Shown in pieces: positions 1 through 7,063 of a DNA stretch of 18,592 bases. Each line of letters begins with the position of its first letter. The stretch's first letter is position 1. The DNA lies in NCBI GenBank assembly GCA_949298005.1, contig CASFUN010000031.1, forward strand, positions 1-18,592, given 5' to 3'. Source of the DNA: an uncultured Alphaproteobacteria bacterium (lineage in GTDB: Bacteria; Pseudomonadota; Alphaproteobacteria; Rickettsiales; UBA1997). The translations under genes were made by a program, and so were the position numbers. A model generated the notes under the pieces. That model searched no databases. It was given only the letters and a program-made list of their open reading frames with translations, and was not told the origin of the DNA.

Positions 1-83
1 AAATACTTTAAAAGTAAAAAATACTAATTACAGTTTTAGTATAAAAATCAGTATTATTATTTAAATAAATACTTTAAAAGTAA
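1..83. repeat. 17-bp direct repeat at the left edge
   Basis: The 17-mer aaatactttaaaagtaa occurs at 1-17 and again at 67-83, a 66-base period. Its core ACTTT-A-AAAGT is an odd-centred dyad. The stretch between is AT-only low-complexity sequence with no reading frame. Because the window starts inside the first copy, I cannot tell whether this is the end of a longer tandem array or chance in AT-rich DNA. Confidence 0.4.
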
Positions 84-87
84 TTAT

Positions 88-413
88 TTAAATTATCTTT
101 TCACAGATTACTTCTGTAAAATAATTATCAAGATTATCTATGTATTTTATGTCATAAGTTGAATTTTTATGAATAAATCTCATATTATTATTGATATTAT
201 TAAATTTTCTAACAATTATGGTATGAGTAGCTTTTATCTCTAATATATTGAAGGTTGTATTGGATGTATTTGAAATTACTTCTATACTACCACATATGTC
301 TTTTATTTTCTTCCATTCTGAAAGGAGAAACCACATACTCCATCAGATATTTTTACCAATTCTTGTAATTCGAGTTTTTTATTTAAGCGATTTATTATAG
401 TACTTTTTTTCAT
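88..413 (-). pseudogene. Phage/GTA head-tail adaptor (head closure) protein, frameshifted
   Basis: The frame starting at ATG 413 encodes MKKSTIINRLNKKLELQE and then SDG. It shifts by one base near 336-340, and the sequence resumes with SEWKKIKDICGSIEV, then THTIIVRKFNNINNNMRF, YDIKYIDN and VICEKI, ending with the stop at 88. This order (N-terminal RL..LELQ, W..I, T-x-T/I-I-x-R, MR-I, Y-I, C-terminal C-E) is that of the phage head-tail adaptor family that also occurs in gene transfer agents. The protein would close the portal/connector on a filled head. It lies 6 bases downstream of the broken connector gene, matching phage and GTA order. The frame downstream of the shift is open only after a TGA, so the ATG at 336 is probably not a real start. 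A one-base assembly error cannot be excluded. Confidence 0.66.
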
Positions 414-419
414 GATATA

Positions 420-943
420 TTATAACCTTTTGGTTTTATATTGTTTATAAATATTATAGGAAGCTTTTGGAATTGGTGAGTACCCTAATTTATCTTCAAA
501 TATTTTCGCAGTATGAAATAAAATTCCTTGTTTTATATCTTCACTTATGTTTTCTTCATAAGCGGTATATATTATGTCAATTATATAAAAATTGCTTGGT
601 TTGTTTTTAAATATTATTTTGTCACTTACTGTATCTAATTTATAATAATCTGAATTAATATTTTTTTCTTCATTATTATTCGTTATTACTTTAACATTTT
701 CTATATTTAGAATAGGTCCATAGATTAATCTTGTGCTATTTTCTATCTCATTATAGAATGAATATTGGTATTTCTTTTTTAAATACTTTTGCCAATACTA
801 AGCTCACATTGTTTTATAGCTGTTTTAAATATCCTTAAAATTAAATCTTCTTCATCATCATAATCTACCTTGAGGAATAATTTGATATCATATAGGTTTA
901 TTGGCAAATTATCACCCTCTTCTAAAATTTTTATTATTGCCAT
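420..943 (-). pseudogene. Phage/GTA head-tail connector (gp6-like), frameshifted
   Basis: From ATG 943 the frame gives MAIIKILEEGDNLPINLYDI, KLFLKVDYDDEEDLILRIF and KTAIKQCELSIGKSI, then meets TAA at 781-779. In the next frame it continues KKKYQYSFYNEI, STRLIYGPILNIENVKVI, DYYKLD, DIIYTAYEENISEDIKQGIL and ends near YNIYKQYKTKRL at 420. This matches the gp6-like/phiE125 gp8 connector layout: an N-terminal LRVD-like motif with an acidic run, two helices, the pV-V-V-YxL segment, a Y-x-A-Y strand, then a helix ending in YR..RL. Restoring one T in the TTT run at 783-781 would join the halves as SILKKK. The expected capsid gene is absent upstream; the neighbour beyond 960 is an unrelated plus-strand gene, so this is an isolated fragment of a head module. 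Confidence 0.66.
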
Positions 944-965
944 ACTACTTGAATTTTGTTAATAA

Positions 966-1973
966 ATGGATTACTTTATCTGTAAATATAAATTTTATAA
1001 TTATTTGAGGAAGTTCAAAAATTTCTGCTTTTTATTCATCATATTTTTAACTAATAAAGCATTAGCTTATTTAATTCCAGAAAGTGAGATAAGAGAAATT
1101 GAAACTATTGATCATGAAGTCTGCCTTTCAAAAGGACTAGAAATTACTGATAATTATAGTAGGAAAATGTATTGGTTGTGTAGACTAAATCTAATAAATG
1201 AAAGAATAAAAAAAATTGATAAAGGTAATGGTAAAAACAAGTTTTATATTACAGAATTAAAAAGAATAAGAAACGTAATAGAAAATTATATGCAAAAAAT
1301 ACAAAATGATTTAGATTATGGAAATAAAGAAAACAAAGAGTACAGTAAAATTACTCTAAGGAAAAAAGATGCTTATTATTATAATCTCCTTCATTTTGGA
1401 GATATAGATTATAGTACAACGCAAGTAAATACCGAATCTGAAATTAAAGAAATTATTGAAGTTAGAAATATTATAACTAAAAAAAAGGAAAAAAATAAAT
1501 TACGGTCAGATTTAAAGAAATTTCCTGAATGTATAGTCTATGATGTTGGTAGTAAGGAATTTAATAAATGTTTAGAAATCAAAAATAATATTGAACAATG
1601 TAAATTAATGGCTGAAGATAAAATAAGGAAAAAAAATATAGAAGATAGATTTTATTGTAAAGAAAAATCAATTGAAAAATATCCAGATCATTTAGCATTA
1701 TATAACAGCGAATATGAAGAACTAAGAAATATGAAACGTGATGAATTTGTAATTGATAGAAAAAAAGATGAGACTATACGGCGTAGATTATTAGAATTAA
1801 ATAACTTGATGTCTGGACCTAGATTATCTGCCACACAACTGATTGATTTAAGAAAATACGAAGAAAAAAAATGCTTAATGGACAAACAGCTTGAAAACAG
1901 TATGTCAAAAGTTTTAATGATTGGAGAATGTGAAAATATTATATTATCTAATAAAAAAATCGATAGTAAGTAG
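966..1973 (+). CDS. Secreted cysteine-containing hypothetical protein
   Basis: I do not recognise this 335-residue protein. It has a long basic N-region, a hydrophobic core at about residues 19-30 (NFCFLFIIFLTN) and a signal-peptidase-like site after KALA34, so it is probably exported. The predicted mature part is highly charged, mostly helical in composition, and has eight cysteines (53, 72, 189, 202, 212, 231, 303, 322), an even number that would allow disulfides in the periplasm. Two aromatic-x-C-basic motifs (YWLCR at 69-73 and FYCK at 229-232) hint at a repeated unit. Its stop is one base before the fmt start, so the two genes are probably cotranscribed and may be translationally coupled. 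No clear ribosome binding site precedes the ATG. An effector or envelope role would be inference only. Confidence 0.8.
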   Translation: MDYFICKYKFYNYLRKFKNFCFLFIIFLTNKALAYLIPESEIREIETIDHEVCLSKGLEITDNYSRKMYWLCRLNLINERIKKIDKGNGKNKFYITELKRIRNVIENYMQKIQNDLDYGNKENKEYSKITLRKKDAYYYNLLHFGDIDYSTTQVNTESEIKEIIEVRNIITKKKEKNKLRSDLKKFPECIVYDVGSKEFNKCLEIKNNIEQCKLMAEDKIRKKNIEDRFYCKEKSIEKYPDHLALYNSEYEELRNMKRDEFVIDRKKDETIRRRLLELNNLMSGPRLSATQLIDLRKYEEKKCLMDKQLENSMSKVLMIGECENIILSNKKIDSK

Positions 1974-1974
1974 T

Positions 1975-2919
1975 ATGAGAATAATATTCATGGGAACACC
2001 AGAATTTGCAATTCCAACTTTTAACGAATTGATTAATAGTAATCATGAAATTATAGCTGTCTACACCAGACAACCAAAACAGTGTGATAGAGGCAAAAAA
2101 GTTAAAAATACTCTAATACATAATTTAGCAATTAAAAATAATATACCAGTTTTTACACCAAAAACGTTCAAAAATGGTAAAAATTTAGATGATTTAATAT
2201 TATTAAAACCAGATCTGATTGTTGTAGTATCTTATGGGCTTATTTTAACAAAGGAACTTTTAGAAATACCAAAATATGGATGTATAAATATCCACCCTTC
2301 TCTATTGCCCAGATGGCGTGGTTGCGCGCCGCTGGAAAGATGTCTAATGTCTGACGATACGGAAACTGGTGTTTGCATAATGAAAGTTGACGAATGTTTA
2401 GATAGCGGCGATATAATATCGACATATAAAACTAAAATAATCAACGAAACCGATATAGTCTCGCTAAAAGATGAGTTATCAAATATTGGAGCAAAAATGT
2501 TACTAGATGCTGTTAATGAAATTGAAAAAAATAATGGTAGCATAGAAACAAAAAAACAACCAGAAAGTGGCGTAACAATAGCTGATAAAATTACAAATGA
2601 TGATGCTATAATAGATTGGGAAAATGATAACGTTGTGAAAATTCACAAAAAAATTATGGCTCTCAATGATTCTGTTGGTATACATATATTACATAATGGT
2701 AATGTTATAAAACTTGTTAAAAGTGATTATATAACTGACAATAATTTGTACTATGCGCTAGGAACGATAGTTGATAAAAATTTTTCTATAGCTTGTAAAG
2801 GTGGAATTTTAAAACCACTAATTATGCAAAAAGAGGGCAAAAAACCAATAAATGTTAAAGATTTTGTCAATGGTTATAGGTTTAATATTGGAGATTGTGT
2901 AAAGAACAAGCTGTTATAG
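1975..2919 (+). CDS. fmt: Methionyl-tRNA formyltransferase
   Basis: Formylates Met-tRNA(fMet) with 10-formyl-tetrahydrofolate to make the initiator tRNA in the cytoplasm. The 314-residue product begins with the family's characteristic MRIIFMGTPEFA, which is why I place the start at ATG 1975 and not at the in-frame TTG at 1921. The formyltransferase signature is present: VVSYGLIL, then the catalytic N105 and H107 in INIHPSLLPRWRG, and D143 in the LDSGDI loop. The C-terminal domain (about 205-314) has the usual DWENDN..VKIHKKIMAL opening. Length is normal for the family. It follows the cysteine-containing secreted gene with a one-base gap. The usual partner def (peptide deformylase) is not in the window. 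folC further along belongs to the same folate economy. Confidence 0.96.
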   Translation: MRIIFMGTPEFAIPTFNELINSNHEIIAVYTRQPKQCDRGKKVKNTLIHNLAIKNNIPVFTPKTFKNGKNLDDLILLKPDLIVVVSYGLILTKELLEIPKYGCINIHPSLLPRWRGCAPLERCLMSDDTETGVCIMKVDECLDSGDIISTYKTKIINETDIVSLKDELSNIGAKMLLDAVNEIEKNNGSIETKKQPESGVTIADKITNDDAIIDWENDNVVKIHKKIMALNDSVGIHILHNGNVIKLVKSDYITDNNLYYALGTIVDKNFSIACKGGILKPLIMQKEGKKPINVKDFVNGYRFNIGDCVKNKLL

Positions 2920-2940
2920 TTTATAGTCACATTATTGACA

Positions 2941-2963
2941 AAAATAATTGGTTTATTTTTTTT
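2941..2963 (+). terminator. Possible weak terminator after fmt
   Basis: AAAATAA (2941-2947) can pair with TTATTTT (2953-2959) around a TTGGT loop, and the pairing arm runs on into more T residues. The stem has only A-T pairs, so the hairpin is weak, but the position about 20 bases after the fmt stop and the T tract fit an intrinsic terminator. It could equally be chance in such AT-rich DNA. Confidence 0.3.
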
Positions 2964-2972
2964 CAAAAACTA

Positions 2973-2996
2973 ATTAAAATAAGGATTAAAATAAGG
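2973..2996 (+). repeat. Tandem 12-bp repeat carrying a duplicated AAGG
   Basis: ATTAAAATAAGG occurs twice head to tail at 2973-2984 and 2985-2996. Each copy ends in AAGG, a Shine-Dalgarno-like core. The second copy ends 8 bases before the ATG at 3005, so it is the likely ribosome binding site of the broken aldo/keto reductase gene, and the first looks like a slippage duplicate. Confidence 0.6.
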
Positions 2997-3004
2997 TTTT
3001 TTAT

Positions 3005-3846
3005 ATGGAAACAATAAAATTAAATAATGGTGTTGAAATGCCAATATTAGGCTACGGAGTTTACCAAATAGCGCCCAGTGAATGTGAACGATGTGTAAAA
3101 GATGCAATAGATATTGGTTACAGATTAATTGATACAGCTCAGGCTTATCATAATGAGGAAGAAGTTGGAAATGCAATAAAAAAGGTTGGAATAAATAGAA
3201 ATGAACTTTTTCTTGTAACAAAAGTTTGGATTTCTAATACAGGATAAGAAGAAGTAGCAAAATCAATTGATGAGTCATTAAAAAAATTAAGGATTAACTA
3301 TATAGATTTATTATTTATTTATCAACCATTTGGAGATTATTATGGGACATATAGTGCCATGGAACAAGCTTATAAAGTAGGAAAAACAAGAGCAATTGGT
3401 GTAAGTAATTTTTACCCTGACATATTTATTGACTTATCTAATTTTATAGAAATCCAGCCTGTTATTAATCAAATTGAAACTCATGTTTTTCAACAGCAAA
3501 AAGAAGCTTGTAAGATTATGGAAAAATATGTACACAAATTATGTCTTGGGAACCATTTGCAGAAGGCAGAAATAATATGTTTACAAACGAGACTCTCGTT
3601 TCAATTGGTAAGAAATATAATAAATCTTCTGCTCAAGTTGCGTTAAGATTTTTAATACAGGAAAGAATAGTTGTAATACCTAAATCAGTAAAAAAATAGT
3701 GTATGGAAGAAAATATGAATGTATTTGACTTCAAACTAACAGAAGATGACTTAAGACAAATAAGATTGCTTGATACAGGACATAGTCTTTTCTTCTCGCA
3801 TTACGACCCTTCAACTGTTGAAATGTTAATAAGTTATGCAAAATGA
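3005..3846 (+). pseudogene. Aldo/keto reductase, degraded
   Basis: Relatives are cytoplasmic NADPH-dependent carbonyl reductases of the 2,5-diketogluconate reductase type. The N-terminus METIKLNNGVEMPILGYGVY is typical, with catalytic D43 and Y48 in DTAQAYHNE and K73 in TKVW. A TAA at 3245-3247 stands where relatives have Tyr (G-Y-E). The catalytic His of the usual IHQP motif is Tyr at codon 106 (IYQP). Near 3530-3540 the frame shifts and continues IMSWEPFAEGRNNMF, SSAQVALRFLIQ and IPKSV. A TAG at 3697-3699 then stands where Glu is usual, followed by MEENMNVFDFKL and a near-normal C-terminus (FFSHYDPSTVEML) ending at 3846. At least four lesions make it nonfunctional. The sequence resembles enzymes of anaerobic Firmicutes or Bacteroidetes, so lateral acquisition followed by decay is plausible. 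Confidence 0.93.
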
Positions 3847-3901
3847 TAAAATTAAATAAAAAATTATAAAAAATAACCAATCAAAAAATGAAGGAGACCT
3901 A

Positions 3902-4367
3902 ATGGATAATAAAAAAATATTAATAGTATATTTTTCCTGGGGTAGAAATACAAAATTTATTGCTGAAAAAATCCATGCAAAAATTGGTGGAGATATATTT
4001 CGTATAGGAACGGTAATATCATTATGAAACAGCATGTGGTATTGCAAAAGAACAACATGATAAAGGAATTAAACCAGAGATTAAATCTAATATTAATATC
4101 TCTAGTTATGATGTTATACTTATTGGAACACCAGTATGGTAGTATGAAATGGTACCAGCTGTTAAAACTTTCATAAGTAAAAATAATTTTGAAGGTAAAA
4201 CAATTGTACTCTTTATAACCCATGGTGGTGGAGGTAAATATACAATTGTCGAGGATATAAGAAAAATGGTTAAAGGCGCAAAAGTACTGGATCCATTCGT
4301 AATTTATGAAAACGGAGATGTTAATACTCAAAAAGATATTGATAAGTGGCTAGAACAACTTAAATAA
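3902..4367 (+). pseudogene. Flavodoxin, degraded
   Basis: A small FMN-binding electron carrier of the flavodoxin_4 type. The N-terminus MDNKKILIVYFSWGRNTKF is the FMN phosphate loop (the usual motif is YFSWSGNT, so one loop residue is altered). The frame breaks near 4015-4020, hitting TGA at 4025-4027, and resumes as HYETACGIAKEQHDKG, then SSYDVILIGTPVW. A TAG at 4140-4142 replaces the second Trp of the usual PVWWY. The rest is normal: VPAVKTFIS, GKTIVLFITHGGGG, then a C-terminal KDIDKWLEQLK. A strong AAGGAG at 3891-3896, five bases before the ATG, stands out among genes with poor Shine-Dalgarno sites and supports a foreign origin together with the adjacent reductase. Such reductase-flavodoxin pairs are common in anaerobes. 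Confidence 0.92.
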
Positions 4368-4386
4368 AGTTTTTTATATTAGATGG

Positions 4387-5463
4387 TCAATAATTCTGTT
4401 CACTAATTTTTCTAGCCTCATCATCAGCTATCAATGCTTCTATTATTTCATCTAAATCGCCTTCCTTAGTGATTTGATCTATTTTGTATAGTGTTAAATT
4501 GATTCTATGGTCGGTTACCCTATTCTGTGGATAATTATATGTTCTAATTTTTTCAGACCTATCACCACTTCCAACTTGTTCTTTTCTATTAGCCGCTCTT
4601 TCATAATCTCTTTTTGTTCTTTCCATCTCATATAATTTAGCTCGCAATATTTTCATTGCTTTTTCTTTGTTTTGATGTTGAGATTTTTCATCTTGTTGTC
4701 TAACCGTTATACCAGTTGGTAAATGAGCTATCCTAACAGCACTATCTGTAGTATTTACGCATTGTCCACCTGGTCCACCTGCCCTACAAACACTGATTTC
4801 TAGGTCTTTATCTTCTATTTTTATATCAACATCTTCAACCTCTGGTAATACTGCTACAGTAGCTGCAGATGTGTGCACCCTACCCTTTGATTCTGTTTCT
4901 GGAACTCTTTGTACCCTATGTACTCCAGATTCAAATTTTAATTGTCTAAAAACATTTTTACCTTTTATAGATATAGTTGCTTCTTTTATCCCGCCTAAAT
5001 CATTATTGGATATATCCATAATTTCAAATTTCCAATGTTTATTTTCTGCATATTTTTGATACATTTTAAATAAATCTGCTCCAAACAATGCCGCTTCATC
5101 ACCGCCGGTACCTGCCCTTATTTCTAATATGGCATTTTTTTCATCTGCTTCGTCTCTAGGTAGAAATAAGATTTCTAATTCTTTTTTTATTATTGGTAAT
5201 TTTTTATTACATTCAAAAATTTCATCTTCAGCTATTTTTCTAAATTCTATATCAGAATTTACATCACTTATTATTTCATTGGCTTCATTAAGATTTTTCA
5301 AAACTACAAAATATTCATCTATTTTTTTTGCTATAGGTTCTAAATTAGAATATTCTTTTGAAAATTTTGCAAAATCATTTCCTAATTTTTCCGGATTTAG
5401 CAACTTTTTCCCAAGAACATCATATTTTAATCTAATATCGTTTAATTTATCTTCAAAACTCAT
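4387..5463 (-). CDS. prfA: Peptide chain release factor 1
   Basis: Ends translation at UAA and UAG and triggers peptidyl-tRNA hydrolysis on the ribosome. At 358 residues it is full length. The decoding motif PET at residues 188-190 (RF1 PxT) and the catalytic GGQ at 232-234, within RAGGPGGQCVNTTDSAVRIA, are both intact. The N-terminal helical domain, the AGTGGDEAALF segment and the C-terminal NYPQNRVTDHRINLTLYK are all present. It starts 10 bases after the virB9 stop on the same strand and is probably cotranscribed with virB8-virB9; a TAGG a few bases upstream may act as its ribosome binding site. The usual downstream partner prmC, which methylates the GGQ glutamine, is absent; the convergent broken flavodoxin lies there instead. 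Confidence 0.97.
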   Translation of the reverse strand: MSFEDKLNDIRLKYDVLGKKLLNPEKLGNDFAKFSKEYSNLEPIAKKIDEYFVVLKNLNEANEIISDVNSDIEFRKIAEDEIFECNKKLPIIKKELEILFLPRDEADEKNAILEIRAGTGGDEAALFGADLFKMYQKYAENKHWKFEIMDISNNDLGGIKEATISIKGKNVFRQLKFESGVHRVQRVPETESKGRVHTSAATVAVLPEVEDVDIKIEDKDLEISVCRAGGPGGQCVNTTDSAVRIAHLPTGITVRQQDEKSQHQNKEKAMKILRAKLYEMERTKRDYERAANRKEQVGSGDRSEKIRTYNYPQNRVTDHRINLTLYKIDQITKEGDLDEIIEALIADDEARKISEQNY

Positions 5464-5473
5464 TATATAAAAC

Positions 5474-6274
5474 CTAAAATAACATAGAATTATTAAATAC
5501 GCATAAAATTTCGTCAGTGATTCTCATAGAAAATTGCATATGAACCCCTGTCACAACAACATAAGATCCATCGAATATATATTTAACGTTGGTTTCTTTA
5601 CCATTTATATCTACAACATATATAGCTGGTAAATTAATTTTATCAGAAAATTCAAAATAGGTATTTATACTATCATCAAAAGCTTTAAGAAGTTTTATTT
5701 TTTTAATTTTATTATTCGTCGTCATTGAATAATCAAAATTTAAAATGGTACCTTTTTTAAAATTATTTAATGTACTATCCAACTCTTTTTGAGATTTATC
5801 TCCTAAGTTTTTAAAATCAGAATATTTTAGTCCATTTGCATTTGGTAACTTAATATTATCATCTGGATAAAAAAATCTTACAGAATATATTAATTCTTCA
5901 TCTCCTTTACCTTCATAACTATCTGATTTTAATTGAAACATATATGTTCTTTTAGAAGTTATTATTGTCATGTTAGTATTAGCATTTATTTGTGTTGGTC
6001 TTATAAAAATTCTTTTACCGACTGGAGTTATTTTCCATGGAAACGATTCTCCTAAGGATATTATTTTTATTTCTTCATCTTCTTCAATTTCTATGAAAGA
6101 TTGGAAACCATAATGAAATGTTAGTTCTATAACTTCATTAGGATTAAAAACTATAGTTTTAATTCTAGAATCTATTGTTGTAGGTATTTCTGATGCTTTA
6201 GCTAACAGCTTATAGTTATCTAAACAACATAAACATAGATAAAACAATAAAAACTTTTTTTTTATATTCTTCAT
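5474..6274 (-). CDS. virB9: Type IV secretion system protein VirB9
   Basis: VirB9 forms the outer-membrane core complex of type IV secretion systems with VirB7 and VirB10. This 266-residue protein has an N-terminal signal peptide ending near LLAKA27. The N-terminal beta domain follows (DSRIKTIVFNPNEVIEL, the ISLGESFPWKI segment, then TNMTIITSKRTYMFQL). The C-terminal domain is also complete, with the YSMTTNN strand, FDDSINTYFEF, LPAIYVVDINGKE, YVVVTGV and the terminal FSMRITDEILCVFN. Because both domains are present it is not a truncated paralogue. It starts three bases after the virB8 stop. VirB10, VirB11 and VirD4 are not in the window, so this is a scattered islet, as is usual in Rickettsiales, and a second copy elsewhere is possible. 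Confidence 0.93.
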   Translation of the reverse strand: MKNIKKKFLLFYLCLCCLDNYKLLAKASEIPTTIDSRIKTIVFNPNEVIELTFHYGFQSFIEIEEDEEIKIISLGESFPWKITPVGKRIFIRPTQINANTNMTIITSKRTYMFQLKSDSYEGKGDEELIYSVRFFYPDDNIKLPNANGLKYSDFKNLGDKSQKELDSTLNNFKKGTILNFDYSMTTNNKIKKIKLLKAFDDSINTYFEFSDKINLPAIYVVDINGKETNVKYIFDGSYVVVTGVHMQFSMRITDEILCVFNNSMLF

Positions 6275-6277
6275 AAT

Positions 6278-6943
6278 TTACATATTCATATCATCACCAA
6301 TACTATAACTAACAACTTGAAATCCAAGTGGATTTAAAAACCTTTCCTCTTGAGTCATTTTCATATCAGAAAACTTAAATTGTATATTAGCTATACGATG
6401 TTTTTCTTTAGGATAAATTCTATTAGGTGCTGTATTATAAATTACAAATCTTATACTAGCTATATTAGGTGTAAGATATACTATTGATTTTACTTTTATA
6501 GTTAATTTGCCATTACTTTTTAATGTATTTACAATACTTTCTTCATTTCTTATGCTATATTTGTCATATAATTGTCTATAAACTTGATTTGATGTGAACA
6601 GAGCTAACTTTTTTCTATCTTCATTATATGTAACATAGTTATATCCTTCTCCAACTTCAAGAAATGAATATAAATAGAAATTTTTTATAGCTTCATTAGC
6701 AGTTAATTCAGATTGGTTCAAATTCTTAACAACATTTAATACGCCAGTTTTCTCTTCAAATTCTATAACATAAGGTTCAAATGACTTAGATTCTGTAAAC
6801 TTTTTAACAAAAATAACAGCTATAACAACTGTTACCATAGCCAGAATACAAAAAAATGATAAAACCTTTTTTTGTAAAAGAATCAATTGATACTTATTGG
6901 AGTACCAACTTCTTAATTTTAAGGTTTCTTTTTTTTGAGCCAT
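6278..6943 (-). CDS. virB8: Type IV secretion system inner-membrane protein VirB8
   Basis: VirB8 is a bitopic inner-membrane assembly factor that connects the type IV secretion core to the inner-membrane complex. The 221-residue product has a short cytoplasmic N-terminus, one membrane helix at about residues 27-48 (VLSFFCILAMVTVVIAVIFV) and a periplasmic NTF2-like domain. The family's NPxGF motif is visible as NPLGFQVVSYSI near the C-terminus. Length is normal. It is the first gene of the virB8-virB9-prfA unit. A promoter candidate lies just upstream (TTGAAA and CATAAT on the minus strand, 16-base spacer), about 24 bases from the start. Confidence 0.93.
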   Translation of the reverse strand: MAQKKETLKLRSWYSNKYQLILLQKKVLSFFCILAMVTVVIAVIFVKKFTESKSFEPYVIEFEEKTGVLNVVKNLNQSELTANEAIKNFYLYSFLEVGEGYNYVTYNEDRKKLALFTSNQVYRQLYDKYSIRNEESIVNTLKSNGKLTIKVKSIVYLTPNIASIRFVIYNTAPNRIYPKEKHRIANIQFKFSDMKMTQEERFLNPLGFQVVSYSIGDDMNM

Positions 6944-7063
6944 CTAAAAAACAAATATTTTGTTATATTATGATATAATTTATTTGTTTTTCAAATATAA
7001 TTTATTTGACAAGATAAAAAATAAATCTTAGGCTATTTACCTAGCAATAAAAAGAAAAAATAC
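6944..7063. promoter_or_regulatory. Divergent virB8/folC promoter region with operator-like direct repeats
   Basis: Two copies of ATATAATTTATTTG (6973-6986 and 6995-7008) lie 22 bases apart, close to two helical turns. On the minus strand TTGAAA (complement of 6989-6994) and CATAAT (complement of 6967-6972), 16 bases apart, form a good virB8 promoter. The first repeat copy fills that spacer and the second lies just upstream of its -35. On the plus strand TTGACA at 7006-7011 with a poor -10 (TAGGCT, 7029-7034) could serve folC, overlapping the second copy. The second copy is also an imperfect 17-base palindrome (6992-7008). A regulator binding here could control secretion and folate genes together; no regulator is identified. 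Confidence 0.45.

Noticed and set aside
1921..1974. TTG start adding 18 residues to Fmt
   Set aside because: The extension lies inside the upstream gene and lacks family similarity; MRIIFMGTPEFA is the family N-terminus.
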